Shown piece by piece: positions 43,959 through 54,436 of a stretch of DNA of 64,000 nt (position 1 is its first letter; each line of letters begins with the position of its first letter). A program made the position numbers and the translations under genes. The stretch is from Symsagittifera roscoffensis. Lineage: Eukaryota > Xenacoelomorpha > Acoela > Convolutidae. The notes under the pieces were generated by a model. It had not been told where the DNA came from. It ran no database searches and worked only from the letters and a program-made list of their open reading frames with translations. The DNA lies in the NCBI RefSeq assembly GCF_963678635.1, contig NC_087066.1, positions 60,792,875 to 60,856,874 of the forward strand. Direction: 5' to 3'.

Positions 43959-46645
43959 ATGCCGCGTAAGTAGTTTTTTATTATTTTTAGACGGTATTCG
44001 AAAACAGTTGAAATACCCTAGCATCAATAAATACATAACATATATTTCTGTCCAGACAATTCGATCTTGAATTAGAATTATTTAAGCTTATTTTAAAGCG
44101 CTATTGCTATTTTCAAAGGCTCCCAGCTAGACTAGATTAAAACCGACCAAAATGTATGATTTATTTGAGTCTTTGCTAACTGAAACTCCGAGTTTCGATG
44201 CTTGAATGACTGATGCTTTTTTAGCCAAGAAGACAAAGAAACAAGTTGAGGATGAAGGTCAGTATTTTTTAAATTTTAAAGAATTGAGAGAAGTTCATCA
44301 AAAAATTATATTTCTGAAATGCTACTTTCAAGATGAAAATTAATCTATTTTAAGTAATGAATTTAGAGCCCCGGATGATGAATGGAGTGTTTATGTTTCC
44401 AAATGGCGACAGATACGGTATGGAAAAATGTTTTAATTTTGCATAATTTCAAAACGGATTTGTTATTCAACAATAATTTCTATAAAATTATTGAAATATT
44501 GAATTCTGTCTTAAAGGAAAAAAATTTTAAAAACTTTTTCATGAGTTATACTAGATGTATGTCCGTCTTTGTTAGCGTGCTTAAAATTCTTTTCAACTTA
44601 CGGCGCAAACAGCATTTTCCTTAATGGAGACAAAGAACCACTCAATTTTTTCGAACACTAATAGCATCAAGTGAAAAAGAAACCTGCTATTCTAAAACAA
44701 GGCAACTACTAGTTCTCTTATTAGTTCATTACTTAACCTATCTTTGATGCCGTTGATTTTTTCTAGACGGTGACTACATGCGCAAACCAGACGGGACCAT
44801 TTTCAGACAGGGACAAGGCTGTCACACTGCCTCAGATGGGACCAAGTACGAGGGCGAGTGGCTCAATGACACCATGACAGGCCAAGGATCAGTGGAGTAC
44901 CCCTCCGGTATGAAAGAGAGACGCAGATTTAGTACACTGAGCCTGCACATTTTCTTTCATTTTTTACTAAGATGCTAAAAAAGGGTTTCTTCTACCCCCT
45001 TCAAACATCTACCGGCGGAACCGTATGTCTAACTACCCCCATCTTCTAACGACTCTTCTATAAACTGTCTACCCTTCTTCGCACTTGCGATTTTTTGTAA
45101 GTTTCAAAGTTTTTGTTCAAGTTTTTTAATCCAATTGTCTGAAAATTGCTATGAAGTAAGTCTAAATTCACAATTACAAACACATTTTGTTTGCATGGAC
45201 AACTTCGTAAATCCAATAGTTGCGCCGTCAATTTGATGGTTATATTTGGAGAGCGACGGAAGAAGAGCCAAAATTTTTTCCGTGATTTGAAAAGTAATTA
45301 TTTTTAAGTTTAATCTTTTTAACGCCACCTAAGTTTCCAAAAGGTAGCTTTCAAATTGCGAGCTTGCGTGGAAAAGGTCAAAAGTAGAAACTGGCGCTTA
45401 AAAAGGTTTTAGCGACGCTAAAGTGTTGTCGAAGTATGCTTTCAAACGGTTTTGGGAAAGCATAAGACTGAACATGAATAAAATACTGAAAGGGAGAAAT
45501 TATACGACTAACAAAAACAAAGGTCGAAATAACGATTTGTGACACCGATGTATAATTTCTCCCTTTCAATATTTTATTGTTTTCATGTTTTGTTAATTAA
45601 TGTTTCCTTGATTTAATCTCATCTAGTGTGGAGTTTTCTTGCTATCAATTTCGAGACATCTAGTGATACATTGAAGATGAGGTGTCGGTTGCTTTTGATT
45701 GACAGGAGCCAGTTACGAGGGAGAGTTCAACGAGAACAAGTTCCATGGCAGTGGGCGCTACAACTGGCCAGACGGCGCCGTCTACTCCGGACACTTCGAG
45801 GACAACAGGTCAGCCAGCTTTATTAATAAACTGATTTTCGAAAGCTAAAAATGGCCATATTGGTGGAGTTGTCTCCAAAATTTCCATACAATTGTTTTTA
45901 AATTTGAATGGGCACTGTCCAATTATGGAAAGCTTTCAAAATCTGTTACTGGATGGAACTCCTGTAAGAAGCAAGGAAAACATCATTTAGACTCAGGGGC
46001 GGATCTAGGATTTATCCGAGAGGGGTGAACTTTCAAAAAATGGACTTTTTTGAAATGTGCTGACCGAATAATCGCGTCAATTTTTTGCAAAAAAATTGTC
46101 AATTTTTTTTGTCAAGTTATTGGAAATTATATGCCAGTAACTTTACTGATGAAATTATATTGATTCAAAACAAAACATCAAGCTGATAAATGTAGTTATA
46201 ACGTTCGAAAGAGATCGCAAAATTCATTAGCTCGAATTTTTTCAAAGCTTTCTGTTCGAAAATCATAAATCCACTCATTGTTTCTACCATAAAGTTTGCT
46301 TGCAAATCGCTGAATTACTTGTGATAGTGTTTTTGTAGTGTTTTTCAAAATTGGGAAATAATTTTCACTTTGAACAAACTTATCCACACAAAACAAAGCA
46401 TCTCGAAGAATCCTCGTATATAGTTGACCTTAGAGTGTCAAATTAATCTTTTCACTTGTGATTTGAAGGACCGCATGTATACTCAACAGTCTTTCAAATG
46501 TATTAAACGTTTCCAAAGAAATTTTCAGTTGTTTCCTTGCAGGATCTGTGGAGACGGGGAATTTCTGGACCCCGATGGACAAGCGTGGGTGGGCAATTTC
46601 GACAACAAAATGGCTCTGGGACTCAAGTTCAAACTAGGACTCTAA
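43959..46645 (+). CDS. MORN2: MORN-repeat protein, MORN2-like, six exons
   Basis: Exons 43959-43965, 44225-44257, 44367-44417, 44767-44907, 45706-45808 and 46543-46645 join in frame to 145 codons plus stop; all five introns are GT-AG. The product begins with a short Lys-rich tail, then has about four MORN motifs (YDGDYMRKPDG, YEGEWLNDTMTGQG, YEGEFNENKFHGSGRYNWPDG, YSGHFEDNRICGDGEF) and ends WVGNFDNKMALGLKFKL. The last block resembles the C-terminus of animal MORN2 (W-x-GNF then a basic LKLKL end). MORN proteins bind membranes or act in cilia and germ cells; which applies here is unknown. The last exon has a near-identical duplicate at 48485-48587. The 7-nt first coding exon is unusual and makes the start less certain than the rest. 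Confidence 0.8.
45477..45578. repeat. Inverted repeat (hairpin) in MORN2-like intron 4
   Basis: Arms 45477-45505 and 45550-45578 are 29 bp long and differ at one position (core GAAAGGGAGAAATTATAC), with a 44-nt spacer. It could be a small foldback MITE or a structured RNA element in the intron. Confidence 0.7.
46001..46035. mobile_element. hAT-like terminal sequence fragment
   Basis: AGGGGCGGATCTAGGATTT resembles the terminus of the MITE at 46914 and the CAGNGGCGGATC termini of hAT elements. Only one end is recognisable, inside MORN2-like intron 5. Confidence 0.3.
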
Positions 46646-46913
46646 ATGACGTAATTCACAGTTCCTCATCTCCTCATTTCGCAACAGAACTTTCTAGAAC
46701 ATATAGTTTCATATTTTTATATTTCGTATTTTACCTTAGTTTCATATATTTTTTTGCTTCTGTTTGTTTGTTAACATTGTTAAATTAACGTGATTTTACC
46801 ATAATGTTTTATCAGTCTAATGCGGGTTAGACCAACTAACCAACAGTTGGTCCCTGTGTACTCTTTAACAGCTAATTGAATGAGGTGATGAGTAGGCAAA
46901 GCATACATGCGTG

Positions 46914-47069
46914 CAGGGGCCGATCTAAGATTTCTCGAGGGAGGGTTTGAAAAAACAGACCAAAAGGGCGTTTTTAAGCACTTGGAAATTTTTTTGACCG
47001 AAAAAAAATGCGTGAGTTTGAAACCCTGATGGGGAGAGTGGCATACCCCTCCCCTTTAATCCGCTACTG
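46914..47069. mobile_element. hAT-like MITE, copy A
   Basis: Starts CAGGGGCCGATCTAAG and ends with the imperfect inverse (reverse complement CAGTAGCGGATTAAAG). Flanking 8-mers CATGCGTG and CATGCGGC match at 6 of 8 positions, the target-site length of hAT elements. About 156 bp, noncoding. Confidence 0.55.
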
Positions 47070-47073
47070 CATG

Positions 47074-47165
47074 CGGCGATCTATGGTTTTCTCGAGAATA
47101 AGTGCGCAAAGTTTTTGTCCGGCGATCTATGGTTTTCTCGAGAATAAGTGCGCAAAATTTTTGTC
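47074..47165. repeat. 46-bp tandem duplication
   Basis: CGGCGATCTATGGTTTTCTC and following bases repeat at 47074 and 47120 with period 46. It is absent from copy B of the larger duplication, so it arose after that duplication or was lost in copy B. Confidence 0.8.
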
Positions 47166-47763
47166 GATGTTTTTTTTCGAAATAGATCAAACGGATTTTT
47201 GAGCCCTCCGGAAGCGCCAAAAAGATCATATGCCCCCTCAGATTTTCGCCCTCTGGAAGCGCCAAGAGATGATAGATATGACCAACGTTTTGATTAATTA
47301 TCAAAGCGTATGACCTTGACAATGGCACTGAAGCTATAACAAAATAACAAATAATTCAGTGAATCAGACTAAAATGTTAAGAAATGTCATATATTTTTTT
47401 CGCTCCGTAGCATCATTTAACATGGTAGCAGGTATATATACTCGGCAAAAAATGTTTTTATCGACTCGACTTTTATGGAACTATTTGTTCAAAACAAACT
47501 CTTTTTAACGAATTGAGCTTTTAGGACCTATTTATTAAAAAAATTCTTTTTATCGACTTAAAGATCAAATAGATTGGTACACGAGGATTTCAATTCAAAA
47601 AAAATTCAGAAAAGAAACCAAAAAGAACTCAAATAAGATTAACAAAATTAAAATTTTTTTACAGAACTTGACATAACAAAATAACAAATGATTGAAATGG
47701 GAGAATCAGTGTCAGAAAGAAACAGATCAAAAACAGAATTGAAATCAAAACAAAACTGCTCGT

Positions 47764-47782
47764 ATCAGGGCGAAGCCCTGAT
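47764..47782. other. Perfect hairpin with GCGAAGC core (copy A)
   Basis: ATCAGGGC-GAA-GCCCTGAT, an 8-bp stem with a 3-nt loop. The same hairpin is at 49653-49671 in copy B. Confidence 0.6.
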
Positions 47783-48484
47783 TGTTCAGACTGCTTTTTA
47801 AGGTCTATGGAGCAGTAATAGCATGAAAAAATCAAATATAATAAAAATAAAATATTTGAGGTTTTTTTTGAAAATCATCCCCCCACACACCATATAAAAT
47901 ACAAAGTGATAAACTTCGCTCCTAGTAACAAATCAATTATGGCGAACAAGCTTCCTTGAACCAATTTGAAACGATTTCTACGATGGATTAAATCTTCGCT
48001 TATGCGTTAATTGCGCGAAAAAATATCGCCCGTTAATTGTCCGAAATTGACCAAAATGGCAATCTTTAAACCCCATAATTTTACGAAAACTGATTACAGG
48101 TGAATTATCTTTTCAAATTTAGGCTCAGGACAACAATACTTTTTGAATGGTATAAAGAAACTCCGTCGTAAATGGCTAGTCAAATAGTCGAAATTTGTCT
48201 GTGAGATTTGCCGAGGTTTTAGAAAGAAACCTTTGTTGCTGAACAATACGTAAATTGTTTTAGAGTTAAATACTTTGTTAGATAGAATTACTTTGTTGCT
48301 TAGTTTCGAATATAACCTTGGTTTAGGAAATTTATCCTGAATGATCATAAGATTAAGTTGAATCAGATTTCTAGCTAACAATAGAGATAACAGATAAAGA
48401 ATGAACACGATCTGCGTGTATACTCAACAGTCTTTCAAATGTATTAAACGTTTCCCCATGAAATTTTCAGTTGTTTCCTTGCAG

Positions 48485-48587
48485 GATCTGTGGAGACGGG
48501 GAATTCCTGGACCCCGATGGACAAGCATGGGTGGGCAATTTCGACAACAAAATGGCTCTGGGACTCAAGTTCAAACTAGGACTCTAA
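48485..48587 (+). CDS. Duplicated last exon of the MORN2-like gene
   Basis: 103 bp with its own TTGTTTCCTTGCAG acceptor and TAA stop, nearly identical to 46543-46645. The two differences inside the exon (TTT/TTC and GCG/GCA) are synonymous, so both exons encode the same 33-residue end. It could be an alternative terminal exon or simply unused; no promoter or upstream exons are duplicated with it. Confidence 0.75.
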
Positions 48588-48852
48588 ATGACGTAATTCA
48601 CAGTTCCTCATCTCCTCATTTCGCAACAACTTTCTAGAACATATAGTTTCATATTTTTAAATTTCGTATTTTACCTTAGTTTTATCATTTTTTTGCTTCT
48701 GTTTGTTTGTTAACATTGTTAAATTAACGTGATTTTACCATAATGTTTTATCAGTCTAATGCGGGTTAGACCAACTAACCAACAGTTGGTTCCTGTGTAC
48801 TCTTTAACAGCTAATTGAATGAGGTGATGAGTAGGCAAAGCATACATGCGTG

Positions 48853-49004
48853 CAGGGGCCGATCTAAGATTTCTCGAGGGAGGGTTTGAAAAAACAGACC
48901 AAAAAGGCGTTTTTAAACACTTAGAAATTTTTGACCGAAAAAATGCGCGATATGGAAAGCCTGATGGGGAGAGTGGCATACCCCTCCCCCTAAATCCGCT
49001 ACTG
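48853..49004. mobile_element. hAT-like MITE, copy B
   Basis: Counterpart of 46914-47069 carried within the duplicated block, with the same termini and flanks. Confidence 0.5.
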
Positions 49005-50090
49005 CATGCGGCGATCTATGGTTTTCTCGAGAATAAGTGCGCAAAATTTTTGTCGATGTTTTTTTTCGAAATAGATCAAACGGATTTTTGAGCCCTCCGG
49101 AAGCGCCAAAAAGATCATATGCCCCCTCAGATTTTCGCCCTCTGGAAGCGCCAAGAGATGATAGATATGACCAACGTTTTGATTAATTATCAAAGCGTAT
49201 GACCTTGACAATGGCACTGAAGCTATAACAAAATAACAAATAATTCAGTGAATCAGACTAAAATGTTAAGAAATGTCATATATTTTTTTCGCTCCGTAGC
49301 ATCATTTAACATGGTAGCAGGTATATATACTCGGCAAATATTTTTTTTATCGACTCGACTTTTATGGAACTATTTGTTCAAAACAAACTCTTTTTAACGA
49401 ATTGAGCTTTTAGGACCTATTTATTAAAAAAATTCTTTTTATCGACTTAAAGATCAAATAGATTGGTACACGAGGATTTCAATTCAAAAAAAATTCAGAA
49501 AAGAAACCAAAAAGAACTCAAATAAGATTAACAAAATTAAAAATTTTTTACAGAACTTGACATAACAAAATAACAAATGATTGAAATGGGAGAATCAGTG
49601 TCAGAAGGAAACAGATCAAAAACAGAATTGAAATCAAAACAAGACTGCTCGTATCAGGGCGAAGCCCTGATTGTTCAGACTGCTTTTTAAGGTCTATGGA
49701 GCAGTAATAGCATGAAAAAATCAAATATAATAAAAATAAAATATTTGAGGTTTTTTTTGAAAATCATCCCCCCACACACCATATAAAATACAAAGTGATA
49801 AACTTCGCTCCTAGTAACAAATCAATTATGGCGAACAAGCTTCCTTGAACCAATTTGAAACGATTTCTACGATGGATTAAATCTTCGCTTATGCGTTAAT
49901 TGCGCGAAAAAATATCGCCCGTTAATTGTCCGAAATTGACCAAAATGGCAATCTTTAAACCCCATAATTTTACGAAAACTGATTACAGGTGAATTATCTT
50001 TTCAAATTTAGGCTCAGGACAACAATACTTTTTGAATGGTATAAAGAAACTCCGTCGTAAATGGCTAGTCAAATAGTCGAAATTTGTTTG

Positions 50091-50483
50091 TGAGATTTGC
50101 CGAGGTTTTAGAAAGAAACCTTTGTTGCTGAACAATACGTAAATTGTTTTAGAGTTAAATACTTTGTTAGATAGAATTACTTTGTTGCTTAGTTTCGAAT
50201 ATAACCTTGGTTTAGGAAATTTATCCTGAATGATCATAAGATTAAGTTGAATCAGATTTCTAGCTAACAATAGAGATAACAGATAAAGAATGAACACGAT
50301 CTGCGTGGAGTTAAGTAGAGGTTAGTGCAATGACCTTGGTTAATATAATTAGCATCAAACTGCAGTAGGACTGGAAAAGAACAACTAAATAACGAAGTAC
50401 CGAAGGTCGCCTCACGACATTCCCCGCGGGGAAAAAATTTTGAGAAACTTCAAAATTAGAGAAAATAAAGCTGCATTCGGACA
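50091..50483 (-). repeat. 3' LTR of the Gypsy element
   Basis: 393 bp, TGTCCGAATGC...AAATCTCA on the minus strand, matching 56874-57190. Compared with the 5' LTR it has extra blocks of about 46 and 36 bp plus point differences. A purine-rich stretch (GGGATAGGGAGG on the minus strand, near 50500) just inside it could be the polypurine tract. Its terminal part is also present, truncated, in copy A of the MORN2 duplication (48202-48416). Confidence 0.75.
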
Positions 50484-50603
50484 ACAAATGATTGATAGCC
50501 TCCCTATCCCACACAAATGCCATACAGTAAAACAAAATATGATAGCACGAAAGAGTTTGATTAGAGTTTTAAAGAGTTTTAATAGTTTTAACTGAACGAA
50601 TGG

Positions 50604-51698
50604 TCAATCTGAGCCAGTAAAATCCTTCCTTTGAGCGATAGAAGGAGACGTCGGAGCTGAGGGTCGAGGGGGAAGACGGTCCCGGATAAGTGGTTTCCGA
50701 GGTGAGGATGTGGATACGACCGGCGCATTTGAGAGCATATTTTTTTCCTCCGAGACTGATTTGAGTGACGAGGCTATTGCTGTTTGAGAGGGCAAAATTG
50801 AGTCCTCCTCTACTGATTTCACCGAATGTCGCAACAGGTCACCAAAAAACTGGGTAGGCTTTTTGCTACGACGCGACGACCGGACTGACTCAGCATCATC
50901 AGCCACTGGTTGAGCAGGTAGAGAAAGCAAAGGGTAGGAGGAAGGCAACTCTGAGGACACTGAATGAGAGGGGAGACCCAATTCTTGTGTTGATTCCTTT
51001 TCCGGCGACGAGACAATAACTTCAGGACGAGAGGGACCAACCTCAGGAGGCCCAGTAGGATGAGCGGTTGATGAAGACGCAGTCTGCGGTTGAGGCGAAG
51101 TGAACGACCCTTCAGGTTGTTTAGCAGAATGAGCAATCCGCGAGTAGGCAGCATAAGTTGAGGCATGGGGCGTCGACGTTGAGGCAAACTGAGGAGCAAA
51201 CCGAACCGGAGGCGAATAACACTGAAACATCTGGCGTTTTCCGATGGGAGAAGAATCGTGAGCCACCTGACGACCATTGTTAGACCCGAACGAACTTTCA
51301 CTGGAAGAGTCAACTGTGAGATCCACCATCGGAGTAGAGAGAGGAGGATTGTTTGGCCGTTGTTCCAGTAGTACAGGCTGCGACCGCGTAATAGGCCGTT
51401 TAACTGTTCCTCGAGAAGATGAATTCGAAGCCTGGGTGCGATCACCTATAGTGTTTGGAGCAACTAAAACGGTAGACCGATAATTAGGTTTGAGGCAGAT
51501 ATGATTTTTCCGGTAAAGTTTCCCATTGTCAGTAACATAAGTATGATCCGTAACACAAACAACTTTAAACTTAGTCAGTTTATAAAGAGGTTTCCCCGAT
51601 TGACGATCAAAAATTTTCCTAAAGATTTTAACTCGACTAGGATCAGACAGTAGAAGGTTTTCTAATTTACTTGTTCTCGAGAGTCGACGAGTTTGCAC
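50604..51698 (-). CDS. Integrase C-terminal domain and long disordered extension
   Basis: 364 codons. The first about 75 (residues to KNHICLKPN) look like the basic, beta-rich end of a Gypsy integrase (KFKVVCVTDHTYVTDNGKLY). The remaining about 280 are Ser/Pro/Thr-rich with a NPPLSTPMVDL acidic patch and repeated SS and SP runs, apparently disordered. It has no transmembrane segment, so it is not an envelope. It is separated from the integrase core (51952-53139) by about 250 bp holding stops and a frame change. Confidence 0.6.
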   Translation of the reverse strand: MQTRRLSRTSKLENLLLSDPSRVKIFRKIFDRQSGKPLYKLTKFKVVCVTDHTYVTDNGKLYRKNHICLKPNYRSTVLVAPNTIGDRTQASNSSSRGTVKRPITRSQPVLLEQRPNNPPLSTPMVDLTVDSSSESSFGSNNGRQVAHDSSPIGKRQMFQCYSPPVRFAPQFASTSTPHASTYAAYSRIAHSAKQPEGSFTSPQPQTASSSTAHPTGPPEVGPSRPEVIVSSPEKESTQELGLPSHSVSSELPSSYPLLSLPAQPVADDAESVRSSRRSKKPTQFFGDLLRHSVKSVEEDSILPSQTAIASSLKSVSEEKNMLSNAPVVSTSSPRKPLIRDRLPPRPSAPTSPSIAQRKDFTGSD

Positions 51699-51951
51699 AA
51701 CTGGTGCACGCCTGGAGCTGACTTGTGCCCCCGGAGGTGTTACTATAGCCGAGAAGCGAAGAGTGTGGCTTTTGAGTCCGGCTTTAAGAGAATGAGCGAG
51801 GTCCGAATGCCGGGTTGCGAGCTCCTTGAGGACCTTTTTCCTCCATCTGGGGAAGATGACGTTTGCATTGCGACCATTTATTCGCCGCCCGAGCTAGTTC
51901 CGCCAACGCCTTGTAGGGCTCACTGTCTGCCACATTCCCGTCCATCGAAAA

Positions 51952-53139
51952 CTAAGGTTTGAAGCGTGGAGGAAGTGTTGGACTGGTACTGCAGCGAGGA
52001 ACAACTTTTGCCCTGTCCCTACTGTAATCATTGCTGGCAATCTGGTCGGGTGTAAGGAGGTTGCGCTCCAGTCCTTGGGCTGAAGTATCAGATTGAACAA
52101 CATTATTACGTGCTTGAGACCATACAGTATTAGGTTTACGTCCAAAATGCAATTCAAAAGGTGTTTTCTTAAGCACCGCATGGTTACTCTTGCGAATATC
52201 CTCAAGTATTTGATGAATCGTATCCTTCAAGTTTTTGAAATTAGGATCGAGTTTTCCCACACCCAGTTTTCTTTTGATTGTCTGAATCGTTCGTTCGACC
52301 AACCCACTGCCACGGTGATCTCCGACCGGTGAGAGAATACGTTTAATACCTCTATTGGAGCAGAATTCTTGCACCAAGTTATTTTTAAAACCTGAACCAT
52401 GATCCGTTCTGATAGAAAGAGGAAGACCATGAATACGAATATAAGATTCAAGGAATTTAGTATACTTCTTAGCCCCAGTGGTTTTGGAGATCAGAACTGA
52501 AGGAAATTTAGAGAACCGATCAATCGCTACCAAAAGAAAGATCTTAGACCCCTTTTCATCAAGTATCGGACCAGTAAAATCTAGTTGTAACTCCTGATTA
52601 GGTCCAGACAGGACAGGCAAAGATGACGCAGTATTAAAAGTTGACGCGGGCTTAAGGCTCTTACCGAACAGGGTACATTCACGACACTTCTCACACGTCT
52701 CAATGATCTGACGCTTCATAAATGGCCACCAGAGGTATTCGGAGGCTGCCATCATAGCCTCTTGTCCCGGATGAGATCGGTGAAGGCGAGCGAGTACAGC
52801 TGGTCGAAGGGGTTCAGGAATAGCTAATTTGTTATCGATAACTACACAGTTATTAACCACAGCTGCTTTAGGCCAAAACTGGGCCATATACGCACCAAGC
52901 TCGTTGAAAGAGGTGATATCCTTGTTTATGATGGCTCGCTTCATGGGGCCAAGAAAACGATCCTCCACCGTCAATTCCGCCAAAAGATCTGCATCAAAGA
53001 GCCCAGGCAAGCCCACAATTTCCTTTTTCGACGAGGAGAGGAGAAGTTTACCCCCATTCACAGCGAGGACACCAATCTTTGCGGCCGTGTTAACTTTGCC
53101 TGGCTTTGACAAGCGACATCGTCTCATCGCCTCCAACAA
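51952..53139 (-). CDS. Gypsy integrase core
   Basis: 395 codons. An HHCC zinc-binding head (H-x3-H in HRSHPGQEAM and CEKCREC) is followed by the DDE core: LQLDFTGP (first Asp), IRTDHGSGF (second Asp; the usual DNG is DHG), and SGLVERTIQTIKRKLG (Glu). It ends PRFKP at a TAG; the same frame continues for about 60 more codons. The catalytic triad is intact. Confidence 0.88.
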   Translation of the reverse strand: MLEAMRRCRLSKPGKVNTAAKIGVLAVNGGKLLLSSSKKEIVGLPGLFDADLLAELTVEDRFLGPMKRAIINKDITSFNELGAYMAQFWPKAAVVNNCVVIDNKLAIPEPLRPAVLARLHRSHPGQEAMMAASEYLWWPFMKRQIIETCEKCRECTLFGKSLKPASTFNTASSLPVLSGPNQELQLDFTGPILDEKGSKIFLLVAIDRFSKFPSVLISKTTGAKKYTKFLESYIRIHGLPLSIRTDHGSGFKNNLVQEFCSNRGIKRILSPVGDHRGSGLVERTIQTIKRKLGVGKLDPNFKNLKDTIHQILEDIRKSNHAVLKKTPFELHFGRKPNTVWSQARNNVVQSDTSAQGLERNLLTPDQIASNDYSRDRAKVVPRCSTSPTLPPRFKP

Positions 53140-53158
53140 TTGCGTGTGACCGTCCTTC

Positions 53159-54418
53159 CTAGTTGTAGTCCTTGTGGCGACAAAACGGGTCTTGGCGGCC
53201 CGTTCCCTTTGTCAGGTTTCGTTGTCGAATCTGATCCAATCGGGACATGCGGTTGAGTTGGCCAGATCGTACTGGCGGCCTTGGACTAGGTCGGCGAAAA
53301 TTTGGAGAGTTAATTGGAAAAGACTCCACAAATGTTTGTAAATCAGCCTGCTCGGCAGTTGAGTGCAGTATAGTCATAGAGTCAGGTTGAGTGCTAGTGG
53401 GGTTCGAGTCAGTATTAATTGGGGTATCGTTTTGAGGTGTAGTCATGTTGAAAAATTTTTTAGATAAAGAAGATGAAAGAAATTGACTGTTTGCTAAAGA
53501 TTCAGGTCGGAGACAGTGATTATTTGAAACGTCATCTGGTTTGCAATAATCAATTTGCATACCAGTCGCTGATTGGTTGAATCCGTGAGAGCATAAATCG
53601 ACGCCCTCTTTTGACAAACAACGCGAACAGTCCATCTGCATACCGCAATATGGTTGGTTGAAACATTGAGTGACAATAACATCGCCCCCAACCGGCGAGT
53701 GACGTAAATATCGAGCACCATTGTACTGAGACACGAATTGGACACCCTCTTGTGGCGATAGACACTTTTGATTCCACTTCGGAGAGGAATTATAAGAATT
53801 GATAAATGAGAGGGCCTTATGAAATGCCTCAATAGACTTAACTACAAACAGTTCGTCGTATTTAGAGGGTTCAGGAGCTGGAAACGTAGGATAACGTGAT
53901 AAGTAATCGACTATCCTCAACGTGACCCCTGGGACGTGGATAACCTCAAAGTCAAAAGGTAGCAGACGATCTGCCCAGCGAGCAAGGCGAGACTGATATG
54001 ACTTATTATTATAATTTTCATTTAATGCCGATATGATAGCTTTATGATCGGTCAATACTTGAAAACGCGTACCTAACAAATAGGTGCGGAAATGTTCGCA
54101 GGCCCAGACAATAGCCAATAACTCCAGCTCGTTAGTGCTATATTCAACCTCCGCCTTATTAAGAGAACGCGAAGCAAACTCAGTTGGGGCCCAAATTCCC
54201 GGTTCAACTTCCTGTTCGAGGCAAGCTCCTAGGCCATTATGGCTAGGGTCACATTTTACCCTCAATCCCTTCGATGAATCGCAATGATACAGAGTCGGAA
54301 TTTTTGCAATCATCTTGATTATATCATGAAAGGCTTTATTCTGATCCTCACCCCACAGGAACGATTGTTTATTACAGGCCTTTAACGAAGCCCGGAAATG
54401 GACAGTGTGGGTATGCAA
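53159..54418 (-). CDS. Gypsy RNase H with a Cys-rich repeat insert before the integrase
   Basis: RNase H shows its acidic residues in CDPSHNGLGACLEQ (D57), TNELELLAIVWA (E97) and LTDHKAI (D123), with RWADRLLPFDFEVIHVPG at the end. Residues about 219-292 hold three imperfect Cys-containing repeats (CLSPQEGVQF, CFNQPYCGMQMDC, CLSKEGVDLC, FNQSATGMQIDYC) that I do not recognise from Gypsy elements. A Pro/Ser-rich tail follows. It is in the same frame as the RT (54437-54955), separated by one TAA. Confidence 0.8.
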   Translation of the reverse strand: MHTHTVHFRASLKACNKQSFLWGEDQNKAFHDIIKMIAKIPTLYHCDSSKGLRVKCDPSHNGLGACLEQEVEPGIWAPTEFASRSLNKAEVEYSTNELELLAIVWACEHFRTYLLGTRFQVLTDHKAIISALNENYNNKSYQSRLARWADRLLPFDFEVIHVPGVTLRIVDYLSRYPTFPAPEPSKYDELFVVKSIEAFHKALSFINSYNSSPKWNQKCLSPQEGVQFVSQYNGARYLRHSPVGGDVIVTQCFNQPYCGMQMDCSRCLSKEGVDLCSHGFNQSATGMQIDYCKPDDVSNNHCLRPESLANSQFLSSSLSKKFFNMTTPQNDTPINTDSNPTSTQPDSMTILHSTAEQADLQTFVESFPINSPNFRRPSPRPPVRSGQLNRMSRLDQIRQRNLTKGTGRQDPFCRHKDYN

Positions 54419-54436
54419 GTCAGGAATAAACCTTTG

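Larger units (their letters stand above)
46477..48416 (+). repeat. Tandem duplication, copy A (MORN2 last exon to part of an LTR)
   Basis: About 1940 bp, near-identical to 48417-50307. It begins TATACTCAACAGTC in intron 5, includes the real last exon, a hAT-like MITE and a GC hairpin, and ends within a truncated LTR at GATCTGCGTG. It differs from copy B by an extra 46-bp internal duplication (47074 and 47120) and scattered substitutions. Confidence 0.92.
48417..50307 (+). repeat. Tandem duplication, copy B
   Basis: About 1890 bp directly abutting copy A, same orientation. It begins TATACTCAACAGTC and ends in the LTR at GATCTGCGTG, where sequence continues into the complete LTR of the Gypsy element. 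It contains a second MORN2 last exon. Confidence 0.92.

Noticed and set aside
49983-50297. 104-codon minus-strand frame (MFILYLLSLLLARN...) present in both duplicates and at 56.7-57.0 kb
   Set aside because: It lies in LTR and flanking sequence; its repetition reflects LTR and block duplication, not a gene.
50819-51445. 208-codon minus-strand frame overlapping the integrase extension
   Set aside because: Shadow frame of 50604-51698, Leu/Arg-rich from shifted Ser/Pro codons.
50604-51698. Envelope gene of an errantivirus-type Gypsy
   Set aside because: No signal peptide, transmembrane segment or furin-type site; the start matches an integrase C-terminal domain and the rest is disordered.
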